DNA from: Arcobacteraceae bacterium
GTDB taxonomy: Bacteria; Campylobacterota; Campylobacteria; Campylobacterales; Arcobacteraceae
DNA length: 64,000 nt
Assembly: GCA_021107755.1 (NCBI GenBank)
Contig: JAIOSF010000027.1
Span: 1 to 64,000, forward strand
Direction of reading: 5' to 3'
Each line of letters opens with the position of its first letter. The stretch's first letter is position 1. The position numbers and the translations under genes were made by a program. The notes beneath the pieces were generated by a model. The model ran no database searches and was not told where the DNA came from. It was given only the letters and a program-made list of their open reading frames with translations. Shown here one piece after another: positions 9,448 through 16,890 of the stretch.

Positions 9448-10131
9448 ATGAAACTTTGTGTTGCCCTAGATAACTCTACAAAAGAGGAAAACTTAGCATT
9501 AGCAAAAGATATACAAGAGTTTGATGTATGGTTAAAGGTTGGTTTAAGAAGTTATATAAGAGATGGACAAGAATTTCTAGAAGAGTTAAAATCTATTAAT
9601 CCAAATTTTAAAATATTTTTAGACCTAAAACTTTATGATATTCCAAATACTATGGCTGATGCAGCGCAAGAGATATGTAAATTACCAATAGATATGTTTA
9701 ATGTACACGCAACAGCAGGTAAAGTAGCTATGACTACAGTAATGGAAAGAATAAAAGATATACCAAATCGACCACTTGTATTAGCTGTAACTGCACTTAC
9801 AAGTTTTGATAATGAAAATTTCAAATATATTTATAATGAAAATATAGACAAAAAAGCTACCAAGTTTGCAAAAGATACCTTTGAAGCTGGACTTGATGGT
9901 GTTGTATGTTCAGCATTTGAAAGCCTTGATATAAAAAATAATACTTCAAATAGTTTTGTAACACTTACTCCTGGTATTCGACCATTTGGTGAAGATGCAG
10001 GAGATCAACAACGAGTTGCAGATATAAATCTTGCAAAAAAAGAATTAGTCGATTTTATCGTTGTTGGACGACCAATTTATAAATCAAACGACCCAAAAAA
10101 AGTTGTAGAAAAAATATTAAAAAACATCTAA
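9448..10131 (+). CDS. pyrF: orotidine 5'-phosphate decarboxylase
   Basis: PyrF removes CO2 from OMP to give UMP, the last step of pyrimidine nucleotide synthesis. The 227-residue protein begins with the substrate-binding [10 protein letters not shown] and has the [10 protein letters not shown] segment around residues 57-66 containing the catalytic Lys and Asp. [17 protein letters not shown] near residue 173 and VVGRPIY near residue 206 bind the phosphate. It is the last gene of the kdsA cluster, and a terminator overlaps its final codons. Confidence 0.96.
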   Translation: MKLCVALDNSTKEENLALAKDIQEFDVWLKVGLRSYIRDGQEFLEELKSINPNFKIFLDLKLYDIPNTMADAAQEICKLPIDMFNVHATAGKVAMTTVMERIKDIPNRPLVLAVTALTSFDNENFKYIYNENIDKKATKFAKDTFEAGLDGVVCSAFESLDIKNNTSNSFVTLTPGIRPFGEDAGDQQRVADINLAKKELVDFIVVGRPIYKSNDPKKVVEKILKNI

Positions 10132-10148
10132 AATTTAAGGTGTTTTTT
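10119..10148 (+). terminator. terminator at the end of the pyrF operon
   Basis: AAAAAACATCT pairs with AGGTGTTTTTT across an 8-base loop (one G-T wobble); the descending strand supplies the T run. It overlaps the pyrF stop and precedes the tRNA gene. Confidence 0.7.
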
Positions 10149-10178
10149 AATATAACTTAACTATAATTTCACTCCATT

Positions 10179-10268
10179 GGACGAGTGGGTGAGTGGCTGA
10201 AACCACATCCCTGCTAAGGATGCGTACTGGCAACGGTACCGAGAGTTCGAATCTCTCCTCGTCCGCCA
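10179..10268 (+). tRNA. tRNA-Ser (anticodon GCU)
   Basis: A complete 90-base type II tRNA with encoded CCA. The acceptor stem is GGACGAG with CTCGTCC, discriminator G, then CCA at 10266-10268. The anticodon stem CATCC/GGATG encloses the loop CTGCTAA with anticodon GCT at 10213-10215. A long variable arm (GTACTGGCAACGGTACC region) is typical of tRNA-Ser, and the T loop is TTCGAAT. The 3' end is duplicated 1.5 kb downstream, so the gene has served as an integration site. Confidence 0.97.
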
Positions 10269-10270
10269 CT
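10252..10270. repeat. attachment-site repeat, left (tRNA-Ser 3' end)
   Basis: The 19 bases TCTCTCCTCGTCCGCCACT form the last 17 bases of the tRNA-Ser gene plus two more and occur again exactly at 11727-11745. This is the pattern left by a tyrosine-recombinase element that integrates at a tRNA 3' end and restores the tRNA. Confidence 0.85.
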
Positions 10271-10329
10271 AATATACAATCAAATGTTTTTAACAATGTC
10301 CTATAAAATAAGGCTTTAACTAGCATAAT

Positions 10330-10480
10330 TTAAGCACTCTCTTTTTGTGTTAATTTTAGGTGTGCAGTTTTTGTGCAGTTTTTTTCTAATGAAAAATTAT
10401 TTAATAATGTTTCTCTTTGTACTTTTTCATTTTTGATATTTTTTACAATCAAATAAAATTTAGATATAATACAAAAATAT
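10330..10480 (-). pseudogene. possible C-terminal remnant of a tyrosine integrase
   Basis: A minus-strand frame of about 50 codons, open from a stop near 10480 to TAA at 10330-10332, encodes a tail with EKVQRETLLNNFSLEKNCTK followed by TAHLK. Its place beside the left att site and its overall look suit the end of a phage-type integrase, but the catalytic domain is gone. The DNA here also carries a tandem TGTGCAGTTTT (10361-10381 region), which could alternatively be a recombinase binding repeat. The integrase reading is inferred, not proven. Confidence 0.3.
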
Positions 10481-10499
10481 TAAAAGTGGAGTATATATT

Positions 10500-10685
10500 A
10501 TGACAATGTCTATGAACATACATCCTAAGTATATTACAAATGACGATTGAAAAAAACTATCTGTAGTTTTATCTATTGAAGAATTTGAAGAGATTTTAGA
10601 AGACTATGAAGATTTAGCAATAGTAGCCCAAAGAAAAGATGATAAACTAACATCACATGAAGACTTTTTGGAAGAATTAAAGTAG
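10500..10685 (+). pseudogene. Phd/YefM- or RelB-like antitoxin interrupted by in-frame TGA
   Basis: From ATG 10500 (preceded by GTGGAG) the frame reads MTMSMNIHPKYITNDD, hits TGA at 10548-10550, and continues in the same frame as KKLSVVLSIEEFEEILEDYE and on to TAG at 10683-10685. The combined 61-codon product resembles short type II antitoxins, in which this position is often Gly; GGA to TGA is a single base change. Two codons on, GTG 10692 opens MTKYNKIYKEC and stops, which looks like the stub of the partner toxin cut off at a GTGCTAAAAT repeat. The antitoxin reading is fairly clear; the toxin stub is a guess. Confidence 0.6.
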
Positions 10686-10808
10686 GGTGAAGTGACCAAG
10701 TATAATAAAATATATAAAGAGTGCTAAAATGCCACTAAATTAAGTCAGATTTTTAAATAGAGTTTGATTTTTGTTATTTTTTAATTTTTAGAATAACTAA
10801 AATTATGC

Positions 10809-10814
10809 TACAAT
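10809..10814 (+). promoter_or_regulatory. candidate -10 box for the antitoxin-fic pair
   Basis: TACAAT, preceded by GC and a T-rich stretch, lies about 31 bp before the antitoxin start at 10845, in an otherwise non-coding A/T-rich gap (10731-10844). Confidence 0.35.
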
Positions 10815-10844
10815 ATGTCTATATAAAACGAAAGAGAGTTAATA

Positions 10845-10991
10845 ATGAGACTTTATAAAATTTCACAAAAAGAGATAAATAAAACGGTGTCTAATTCTCA
10901 AAAGATTGAGGGTTATAAGTCTGCATCTAAATCTTTACAAAAAAAAGCTAAAGAGTTGATGGCAAAACATAATGTCAAAGTATCAGCTTGA
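10845..10991 (+). CDS. small Fic-inhibiting antitoxin (VbhA-like)
   Basis: This 48-residue protein starts at ATG 10845 behind AAAGAGAG and ends at TGA 10989-10991, overlapping the fic gene by 20 bases in another frame. It contains SQKIEG at residues 18-23, matching the published inhibition motif (S/T)xxxE(G/N), whose Glu blocks ATP gamma-phosphate positioning in class I Fic pairs such as VbhA-VbhT. The rest is a short basic helix region (SKSLQKKAKELMAKH). Motif, size, position upstream of fic and overlap all point the same way. The overlap suggests coupled translation, keeping antitoxin in step with toxin. Confidence 0.75.
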   Translation: MRLYKISQKEINKTVSNSQKIEGYKSASKSLQKKAKELMAKHNVKVSA

Positions 10992-11583
10992 TAGCAGTCC
11001 TATTTATATAGATGGGACGGATATACCTAATAATAAACTTGAACTTCAAGATTCAGATTTAATACACGAAATAGAAAACAATCTTCTAAAAGAAGCTTAT
11101 CAAACTTTTTTATCAAAGATAAATAATACTACAAAATTTAATGAAATCTTTTTTATTAATCTTCACAAAAAAACTTTTGAATCACTTTACAATTTTGCAG
11201 GTGTTTATAGAGATGTAAATATGACAAAAGGTGATTCTCAATTTTGTTTAGCTCAATACTTAGATAACGAATCAAAACGAATATTTCAAGAACTAGAAAA
11301 TGACAATTATCTCAAAAACTGTAAAGATAAAAAAGAATTTGTAAATAAATTGACATATTATCAAAGTGAGTTAATAGCTTTACATCCATTTTATGAATTA
11401 AATGGGAGAATTTTAAGATTATTTTGTGATTTACTTTGTGTTTATAATGGATATAAACTTATTGATTATAGTAGTGCTATAGATAATGGAAAATATATAG
11501 AAGCTTCAATTGATTGCGTTCAATATGCCGATAATTCAAAACTAGAAGATATTATATTTAATGGACTAGTTAAAGATCAATAA
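10972..11583 (+). CDS. Fic-domain protein (putative AMP-transferase toxin)
   Basis: Fic proteins transfer AMP or related groups from nucleotides to hydroxyl side chains of target proteins. The 203-residue protein has the N-terminal fold features (FNEIFFINLHKKTFESLYNFAGVYR) and the active loop HPFYELNGRILR at residues 138-149. Compared with HPFx(D/E)GNGRxxR, the catalytic His138, the metal-binding acidic Glu142, Asn144 and Arg146 are present but the first Gly is Leu143. No N-terminal or C-terminal inhibitory helix is obvious in the protein itself, in line with a separate antitoxin upstream. It could be an AMPylating toxin such as those acting on gyrase, but the target is unknown. Confidence 0.85.
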   Translation: MSKYQLDSSPIYIDGTDIPNNKLELQDSDLIHEIENNLLKEAYQTFLSKINNTTKFNEIFFINLHKKTFESLYNFAGVYRDVNMTKGDSQFCLAQYLDNESKRIFQELENDNYLKNCKDKKEFVNKLTYYQSELIALHPFYELNGRILRLFCDLLCVYNGYKLIDYSSAIDNGKYIEASIDCVQYADNSKLEDIIFNGLVKDQ

Positions 11584-11726
11584 TCTAGTAATATTTACTC
11601 AAAAATATCTACTGTGCTAAAATTGTGCTAAAAATAACCCAAAAAACATATGATTAAAATTTTATAATGTGCTAAGAAGTGCGTATTTATGGGCTTTTAT
11701 GGTTTTTTAAAGATGCTAAATTAGCT
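11584..11726. other. non-coding right end of the islet
   Basis: Between the fic stop and the right att copy there is no gene. The stretch has GTGCTAAAAT at 11614 and GTGCTAAAAAT at 11625 in tandem (11-bp spacing) and GTGCTAAG at 11669. Similar spaced short repeats beside att sites are often recombinase arm sites; the same 10-mer also occurs at 10721. Confidence 0.4.
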
Positions 11727-11745
11727 TCTCTCCTCGTCCGCCACT
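11727..11745. repeat. attachment-site repeat, right
   Basis: An exact 19-bp copy of 10252-10270 (the tRNA-Ser 3' end plus CT), not part of a tRNA here. It marks the right border of the islet. Confidence 0.85.
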
Positions 11746-11841
11746 TTTTTCCTCTAAAATAGTATCACATATTTAATAAAATTCAGAGATTATTTATCCT
11801 TGATAAAATTGTATAAAATATATTCATTAACTATTTGGATA

Positions 11842-11861
11842 TGTAACTCAATTATGTTACA
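11842..11861. promoter_or_regulatory. dyad TGTAAC-N8-GTTACA before the osmolyte genes
   Basis: Perfect 6-bp half sites separated by 8 bases end 8 bases before the ATG at 11870, where a regulator could block transcription or translation start. The protein that would bind is unknown; the symmetry suits a dimeric regulator. It could be chance in A/T-rich DNA. Confidence 0.35.
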
Positions 11862-11869
11862 CTTTTATT

Positions 11870-12664
11870 ATGAAAAATATAATATTTACAGATTTAGATG
11901 GAACATTTTTAAACCATGATAATTACTCATTTGAAGAGTCAAAAGAAGCATTGAAAAAAATAGAACAACAAAAAATACCCCTTATCTTTACAACAAGTAA
12001 AACTAAAATTGAGGTAGAACTATTACAAAAAAAAGTTGGTATCGTTGAGCCGTTTATTGTAGAAAATGGAGCAGCACTTTTTATCCCTAAAAATTATCAA
12101 AATCTTAACTTAGACTTTTTAACTGATTTTGAGGAGTATAAAGTTTTAGTTTTTGGAAAAACATATAATCAAATTTTAAACTTTTACAATGAGTATAAAG
12201 AGGAGTTTGGTCTTAAAGGTTTTAGTGACATGGATAACCAAGAGATATCAGAACTTACAGGATTAGATGCAAGTAGTGCAACCCTTGCAAAGCAAAGAGA
12301 ATTTACAGAACCATTTGTAATGGAAGATATAAAAAAATTAGAAAAACTTAAAAATCTAGCTTCTACATTTAAAATAAAAATCACTCAAGGTGGGAGGTTT
12401 TTTCATCTTATTGGGGAAAAACAAGATAAAGGGATAGCAGTAAAAAAGAGTATAGAGCTTTTTGAAAAACTTTATGATGAAAAGATAAACTCCATTGCTT
12501 TAGGTGATGGGGAAAATGATATTAAAATGTTAGAAGTTGTAGATACTCCAATAGTGATAAAAAATCATAATGATGAGTATCTTTCTTTAGATTTAAAAAA
12601 CCTTCAAAAATCAACCTATCAAGGAAGTTCTGGTTGGAATGAGATGATTGTAAAAAATGTATAG
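11870..12664 (+). CDS. HAD-family mannosyl/glucosyl-3-phosphoglycerate phosphatase
   Basis: This 264-residue protein belongs to HAD subfamily IIB. It shows motif I DLDGT with Asp8 and Asp10, motif II TTSKTK, and motif IV GDGENDIKML near residue 208. The closest fit is the MpgP/GpgP type, with the family VENGAALFIP segment around residue 64. It would remove phosphate from glucosyl-3-phosphoglycerate to release glucosylglycerate. The synthase at 13888 makes exactly that substrate, which favours the glucosyl over the mannosyl reading. It overlaps the next gene by 8 bp. Confidence 0.85.
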   Translation: MKNIIFTDLDGTFLNHDNYSFEESKEALKKIEQQKIPLIFTTSKTKIEVELLQKKVGIVEPFIVENGAALFIPKNYQNLNLDFLTDFEEYKVLVFGKTYNQILNFYNEYKEEFGLKGFSDMDNQEISELTGLDASSATLAKQREFTEPFVMEDIKKLEKLKNLASTFKIKITQGGRFFHLIGEKQDKGIAVKKSIELFEKLYDEKINSIALGDGENDIKMLEVVDTPIVIKNHNDEYLSLDLKNLQKSTYQGSSGWNEMIVKNV

Positions 12665-13778
12665 AAAAAAAGAGTTAAAAAAAATTTATTTTAAAGCTGT
12701 AAACGCAGTATTGCCTAAAACAATAGTAAAAGAAAATATTACAAAGTACAAAAATAAAAAAGTATATATATTTTCTATTGGTAAAGCTGGATATGATATG
12801 GCAAAAGAGGCTGAAAAAATATTGAAAAACAATATTTTAGGAGGAGTTGCAGTTTCTAATAAAAAAGGAAAGTTGAAATATATAAAGCATTTAACTTCGA
12901 CCCATCCATTAGTTACACAAAAAAGTGTAAAGGCTACTAAACTTCTTATTCAAGAGATAAAAAAACTAAAAAAAACAGATATCTTTATTTTTTTCCTTAG
13001 TGGTGGAGCTTCTGCTATGGTTGAGTTACCAAATGATAATATTAGTTTAAAAAAATTTCAAAAAATCTCTACAAAACTTTTACTCTCAGGGATTGATATT
13101 CATGAACTTAATCTCCAAAGAAAAAAACTCTCATCTGTCAAAGGTGGAAAACTAGCTAATAATTTCAAAACAAAAAAGGGTGAGGTATTTGTATTAAGTG
13201 ATGTGATTGGAGATGATATAGATACTATAGGATCAGCCCCTATGAATAATGGAAAATTTAAACATACAATCATAGGAAATAATACAAAAGCACTTAAAGC
13301 TGCAAAAAAAGAGATTCAAAATAAAGTTGAAAAAACAAAAATTATCACAACCACTCTAGATATGAATACAACAGAAGCTTCAAAATATATATCCAAGCAA
13401 GTAGAAAAATATGATAAAAAATATAAAAGCTTTTGTTTACTATTTGGTGGTGAGACAACTACAAAAGTAAACAGGAGTGGAAAAGGTGGTAGAAACCAAG
13501 AGTTAGCTTTAAAACTATTACTGGAAAAACCTATCACAAAAGATATCTCAATATTGTGTGCAGGAAGTGATGGTGGCGATGGAAACTCAAAAGCTACTGG
13601 GGCATTTATAGATTTTGATATTTATAAAAATATAGAACAAAAAGGGGTAAATCCACAACAATATCTTACAAACTGTGATAGTAATAGTTTCTTTCATAAG
13701 TTGGGTTACGATTTTGTAACTGGGAAAACTGGAACAAATGTGATGGATTTTATTGTAGTTTTAAAAAAGACTATATAG
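12657..13778 (+). CDS. glycerate kinase (DUF4147/MOFRL family)
   Basis: The 373-residue protein matches the GckA/TtuD type of glycerate 2-kinase, which makes 2-phosphoglycerate from glycerate and ATP. Landmarks are SIGKAGYDMA near residue 38, FFLSGGASAMVELP near residue 114, the GGETT and GGRNQELAL segments of the MOFRL part, and AGSDGGDGNS near residue 302. In this operon it would recover the glycerate released when glucosylglycerate is split by the phosphorylase at 15111, sending it to glycolysis. Its first bases overlap the phosphatase gene. Confidence 0.88.
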   Translation: MYRKKELKKIYFKAVNAVLPKTIVKENITKYKNKKVYIFSIGKAGYDMAKEAEKILKNNILGGVAVSNKKGKLKYIKHLTSTHPLVTQKSVKATKLLIQEIKKLKKTDIFIFFLSGGASAMVELPNDNISLKKFQKISTKLLLSGIDIHELNLQRKKLSSVKGGKLANNFKTKKGEVFVLSDVIGDDIDTIGSAPMNNGKFKHTIIGNNTKALKAAKKEIQNKVEKTKIITTTLDMNTTEASKYISKQVEKYDKKYKSFCLLFGGETTTKVNRSGKGGRNQELALKLLLEKPITKDISILCAGSDGGDGNSKATGAFIDFDIYKNIEQKGVNPQQYLTNCDSNSFFHKLGYDFVTGKTGTNVMDFIVVLKKTI

Positions 13779-13887
13779 TTAATTGCAAGTTGGTTACAAA
13801 GTGTTTACATTTTATACATATGTACTATTTTCTATAGAGGTTAATAGTGTTATAATTTATATATAGAAAAGGTAAGGTGAACATAAG
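13779..13887 (+). promoter_or_regulatory. intergenic promoter region before gpgS
   Basis: This 109-bp gap holds T-rich stretches, GGTTACAAAGTGTTTACA at about 13790 and TTATAAT-like sequence near 13850, ahead of a GGTAAGGTG ribosome binding site. It is the widest gap in the osmolyte cluster, so a separate promoter for gpgS and the genes behind it is likely. Confidence 0.4.
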
Positions 13888-15111
13888 ATGGCAGATTTTT
13901 TTCAAAATGGTAGTATAACTACTTTACAAAATGTTTCTAATATTGATTTAGTCAGTATGGAAAAAGAGTTAGAGAAATTTTCAAGAAGAAGAAATATGGT
14001 ACTTCTTTTACCTGCTCTTTATAGTGAGTTTGAAACACCTGCTATGAAGAAAATATTGAAAGAACTACAAGGTGTAAAATATCTTTATAAGATTATTTTA
14101 GGACTTGATAGGGCTACAAAAAAGCAATTTGAAGATGTAAAAAAGATTATGGCTACTTTAGATGTTAAAGTGGATGTATTATGGAATGATGGTCCAAATA
14201 TGGCTGAGCTGTATAAAAAGTTTGATGATAATGACTTTCGAAGTACAAATATCAAAGGGAAAGGGAGAAATGTATGGACTATGATAGGTTATGCGCTCTC
14301 AGATCCAAATGCCTATGCCTTTGCTCTGCATGATTGTGATATCGTAAACTATACAAGAGAGATACCTGCAAGATTATTTTATCCAATAGTACATCCTGCA
14401 CTTGATTTTGAATTTAATAAAGGATATTACTCAAGAGTTACAGATAAACTTCACGGGAGAGTTACAAGATTATTTTACTCTCCACTTATAAAAGCTTTGA
14501 AAAGAACTTATGGTACAACAGATTATTTAGACTATATGGATAGTTTTAGATACTCACTTTCAGGAGAATTTGCATTTATACGAACACTAGCAAGAGGTAT
14601 CCGCATATCTCCAACTTGGGGACTTGAAGTTTCAACATTGAGTGAAGTGTATGAAAATACCTCAGTCAGAAGAATCTGTCAAACAGAGATTATGGAAACC
14701 TATGAACATAAACATCAAGAGCTCAAAAGTGAAGAACCAAAACATGAGTTAGAGGGTGGCGTTGCCAAGATGGCTATGGATATAGCACAAACAATTTTTA
14801 GGATTATGTCTCAAAGAGGTGTAACATTTTCAAAAGAATCTTTAAAGACACTAAGAACTTCATTTTTTCAAGAGAGTCGTAAGGCAATTTCACGATATGA
14901 TGCTTTAGCAAAATTTAATTCTCTGCATTTTGAAAGAAAAAAAGAGATTGAAGCAGTTGAAATTTTTGATAAAGCTTTGAAAAAAGCTTGTAAAGAGTTT
15001 TCAAAAGACCCTTTAGGGGTTCCATCTTTATCTGCATGGATTAGTGTTCGTTCAGTACTTCCTGAGCTATCAGAAGAATTTATAAATATTGTTGAAAAAG
15101 ATAATAAATAA
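13888..15111 (+). CDS. gpgS: glucosyl-3-phosphoglycerate synthase (GT81)
   Basis: GpgS moves glucose from an NDP-glucose to 3-phosphoglycerate. The 407-residue protein has a GT-A fold beginning MVLLLPALYSEF, the metal/nucleotide motif DCD at residues 149-151 in ALHDCDIVNY, and SGEFAFIR and PTWGLEVSTL segments of the GT81 acceptor side. The C-terminal 130 residues are helical. It overlaps the phosphorylase gene by one base and lies two genes before galU, which supplies UDP-glucose. A mannosyl-3-phosphoglycerate synthase (GT55) would look different. Confidence 0.9.
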   Translation: MADFFQNGSITTLQNVSNIDLVSMEKELEKFSRRRNMVLLLPALYSEFETPAMKKILKELQGVKYLYKIILGLDRATKKQFEDVKKIMATLDVKVDVLWNDGPNMAELYKKFDDNDFRSTNIKGKGRNVWTMIGYALSDPNAYAFALHDCDIVNYTREIPARLFYPIVHPALDFEFNKGYYSRVTDKLHGRVTRLFYSPLIKALKRTYGTTDYLDYMDSFRYSLSGEFAFIRTLARGIRISPTWGLEVSTLSEVYENTSVRRICQTEIMETYEHKHQELKSEEPKHELEGGVAKMAMDIAQTIFRIMSQRGVTFSKESLKTLRTSFFQESRKAISRYDALAKFNSLHFERKKEIEAVEIFDKALKKACKEFSKDPLGVPSLSAWISVRSVLPELSEEFINIVEKDNK

Positions 15112-16880
15112 TGGCAACCCCAGATCACTATACAACTCATACTACAGAAGATAGAATTAAATTTATAAAAGAATCATTGTTTGCTATTTATAATGAACAT
15201 GATGCAAAAAAAGCGTATAGCTCAGTACTTCTAATGATAGAGATGTATAAACAAAAAATAGAGAGTAAGCCTTATATACTTACTCAAAAAGATGTGATAC
15301 TTATAACATATGGAGATCAGATATTTCATGAAGGGGAAACTGCACTTGCTACATTAAATAGATTTTTAAATGAGTATGTTCAAGATTGTATCAATACTGT
15401 TCATCTTCTCCCTTTTTATCCATATTCATCTGATGATGGTTTTTCTATTGTAAACTATAAAGGTGTGTGTCCATTGAAAGGTTCTTGGAAAGATATAGCT
15501 GAACTTTCAAAAAACCATAGATTGATGTTTGATGGAGTTATAAATCATGTTAGTCAATTGAGTCGTTGGTTTAATCACTATCTAGAAAATGATCCTGAGT
15601 TTGCAGAGTTTTTTATAGATTTAGATCCACTTACAGATTTAACTGATGTGGTAAGACCTAGAACATCTCCATTGTTAACAGAATTTACAGATCCAGAGGG
15701 GAAAATACGACATATTTGGAGTACTTTTAGTAATGATCAAGTTGATTTGAACTATTCAAACTACAAAGTACTTTTGAAGGTTTTAGATGTTTTACTCTTT
15801 TATGTAGAACATGGTGCTAGTTTATTAAGACTTGATGCTATTGCATTTATATGGAAAGAGATAGGAAGTAGTTGTGTTCATCTTCCTCAAACCCATGAAC
15901 TAATTCAGCTGATGCGTCAAGTTATACATGAAGTAGCTCCTGAAGTTTTACTTATTACAGAAACAAATGTACCCCATAATGAAAATATCTCTTATTTTGG
16001 AGAGGGTGATGATGAGGCACAGATGGTTTATAACTTCGCATTGCCTCCGCTTTTAGCATTTTCTATCCTTAAAGGGGATACTACAAAATTAACATCATGG
16101 GCTAAAACCTTAACTCTTCCTAGCGATAAAGTATGTTTTTTTAATTTTACTGCAAGTCACGATGGAGTAGGGGTGAGAGCTGTAAATGATATATTAGATG
16201 CTCAAGAGCTAGACTTTTTGGTAAAATCTTGTGAAGATCATGGCGGATTAGTATCTTACCGTGCTGTTGGTAGTGAAGAAAAATTACCTTATGAACTTAA
16301 TTGCAGTTATATTGATATTCTAACAAATCCTAAAGAAAGTGTCGCACTTAGGGTAAAAAGAATGATATTATCTCAAGCGGTTGTATTAGCAATGCCGGGA
16401 GTTCCTGGTATCTATTTTCATTCACTTGTTGGGTCTGAAAACTACCATGAAGCTGTACGAAAAACAAGAAGAAATAGGGCAATAAATAGAGAAAAGCTTA
16501 ATTTTGATAATATAAAAGAACAATTAGAAGAAGATGGAAGTTTACGAAAGATATTGTTTAAAAGATATAAACAACTTATATCAATACGAATAAATGAAGC
16601 AGCATTTAATCCTTTTTCAAAATTTGAATTTTTGGACTTTGGAAAAGATATCTTTGCGGTTAGACAATATGCTGAAGATGAAAATGAATCAATACTTGCA
16701 TTGCATAATTTTGCAGATCATGAAGTTGAAGTTGATCTTAGACAAGTTACCTCTGAGACATTAATAGATATAATTGCACATAATATTGGTATAAAAAATA
16801 AAGTAACAATGCAGCCATATGATATATTATGGTTAAAAAAACAAAAAAAAGATGAGAAGTCATCAAAACAAAAACAATAA
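15111..16880 (+). CDS. GH13 glucosylglycerate phosphorylase (sucrose-phosphorylase family)
   Basis: The 589-residue enzyme is a GH13 (alpha/beta)8 barrel of the sucrose phosphorylase subfamily. The expected nucleophile Asp242 lies in LLRLDAIAF, the acid/base Glu284 in LLITETNVPH, and the third acid Asp351 in TASHDGVGVR. PHNENISYFG and DEAQMVYNFALPPL resemble glucosylglycerate phosphorylases rather than true sucrose phosphorylases. The likely reaction is glucosylglycerate plus phosphate to glucose 1-phosphate plus glycerate. The neighbouring glycerate kinase and synthase support this over sucrose. The C-terminus is Lys-rich (KKQKKDEKSSKQKQ). Confidence 0.85.
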   Translation: MATPDHYTTHTTEDRIKFIKESLFAIYNEHDAKKAYSSVLLMIEMYKQKIESKPYILTQKDVILITYGDQIFHEGETALATLNRFLNEYVQDCINTVHLLPFYPYSSDDGFSIVNYKGVCPLKGSWKDIAELSKNHRLMFDGVINHVSQLSRWFNHYLENDPEFAEFFIDLDPLTDLTDVVRPRTSPLLTEFTDPEGKIRHIWSTFSNDQVDLNYSNYKVLLKVLDVLLFYVEHGASLLRLDAIAFIWKEIGSSCVHLPQTHELIQLMRQVIHEVAPEVLLITETNVPHNENISYFGEGDDEAQMVYNFALPPLLAFSILKGDTTKLTSWAKTLTLPSDKVCFFNFTASHDGVGVRAVNDILDAQELDFLVKSCEDHGGLVSYRAVGSEEKLPYELNCSYIDILTNPKESVALRVKRMILSQAVVLAMPGVPGIYFHSLVGSENYHEAVRKTRRNRAINREKLNFDNIKEQLEEDGSLRKILFKRYKQLISIRINEAAFNPFSKFEFLDFGKDIFAVRQYAEDENESILALHNFADHEVEVDLRQVTSETLIDIIAHNIGIKNKVTMQPYDILWLKKQKKDEKSSKQKQ

Positions 16881-16890
16881 AGGATAAAAA

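Larger units (their letters stand above)
10271..11745. mobile_element. small degraded integrated islet at tRNA-Ser
   Basis: The interval between the two 19-bp att copies, with one copy counted, is about 1.47 kb. Inside are a possible integrase tail (minus strand), a stop-interrupted antitoxin gene, a toxin stub, and an intact antitoxin/Fic pair. No complete integrase or other mobility gene is present, so the element has probably been reduced by deletion. Several copies of the 7-mer GTGCTAA lie in it (10721, 11614, 11625, 11669), which may be remains of recombinase arm sites. Confidence 0.7.
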
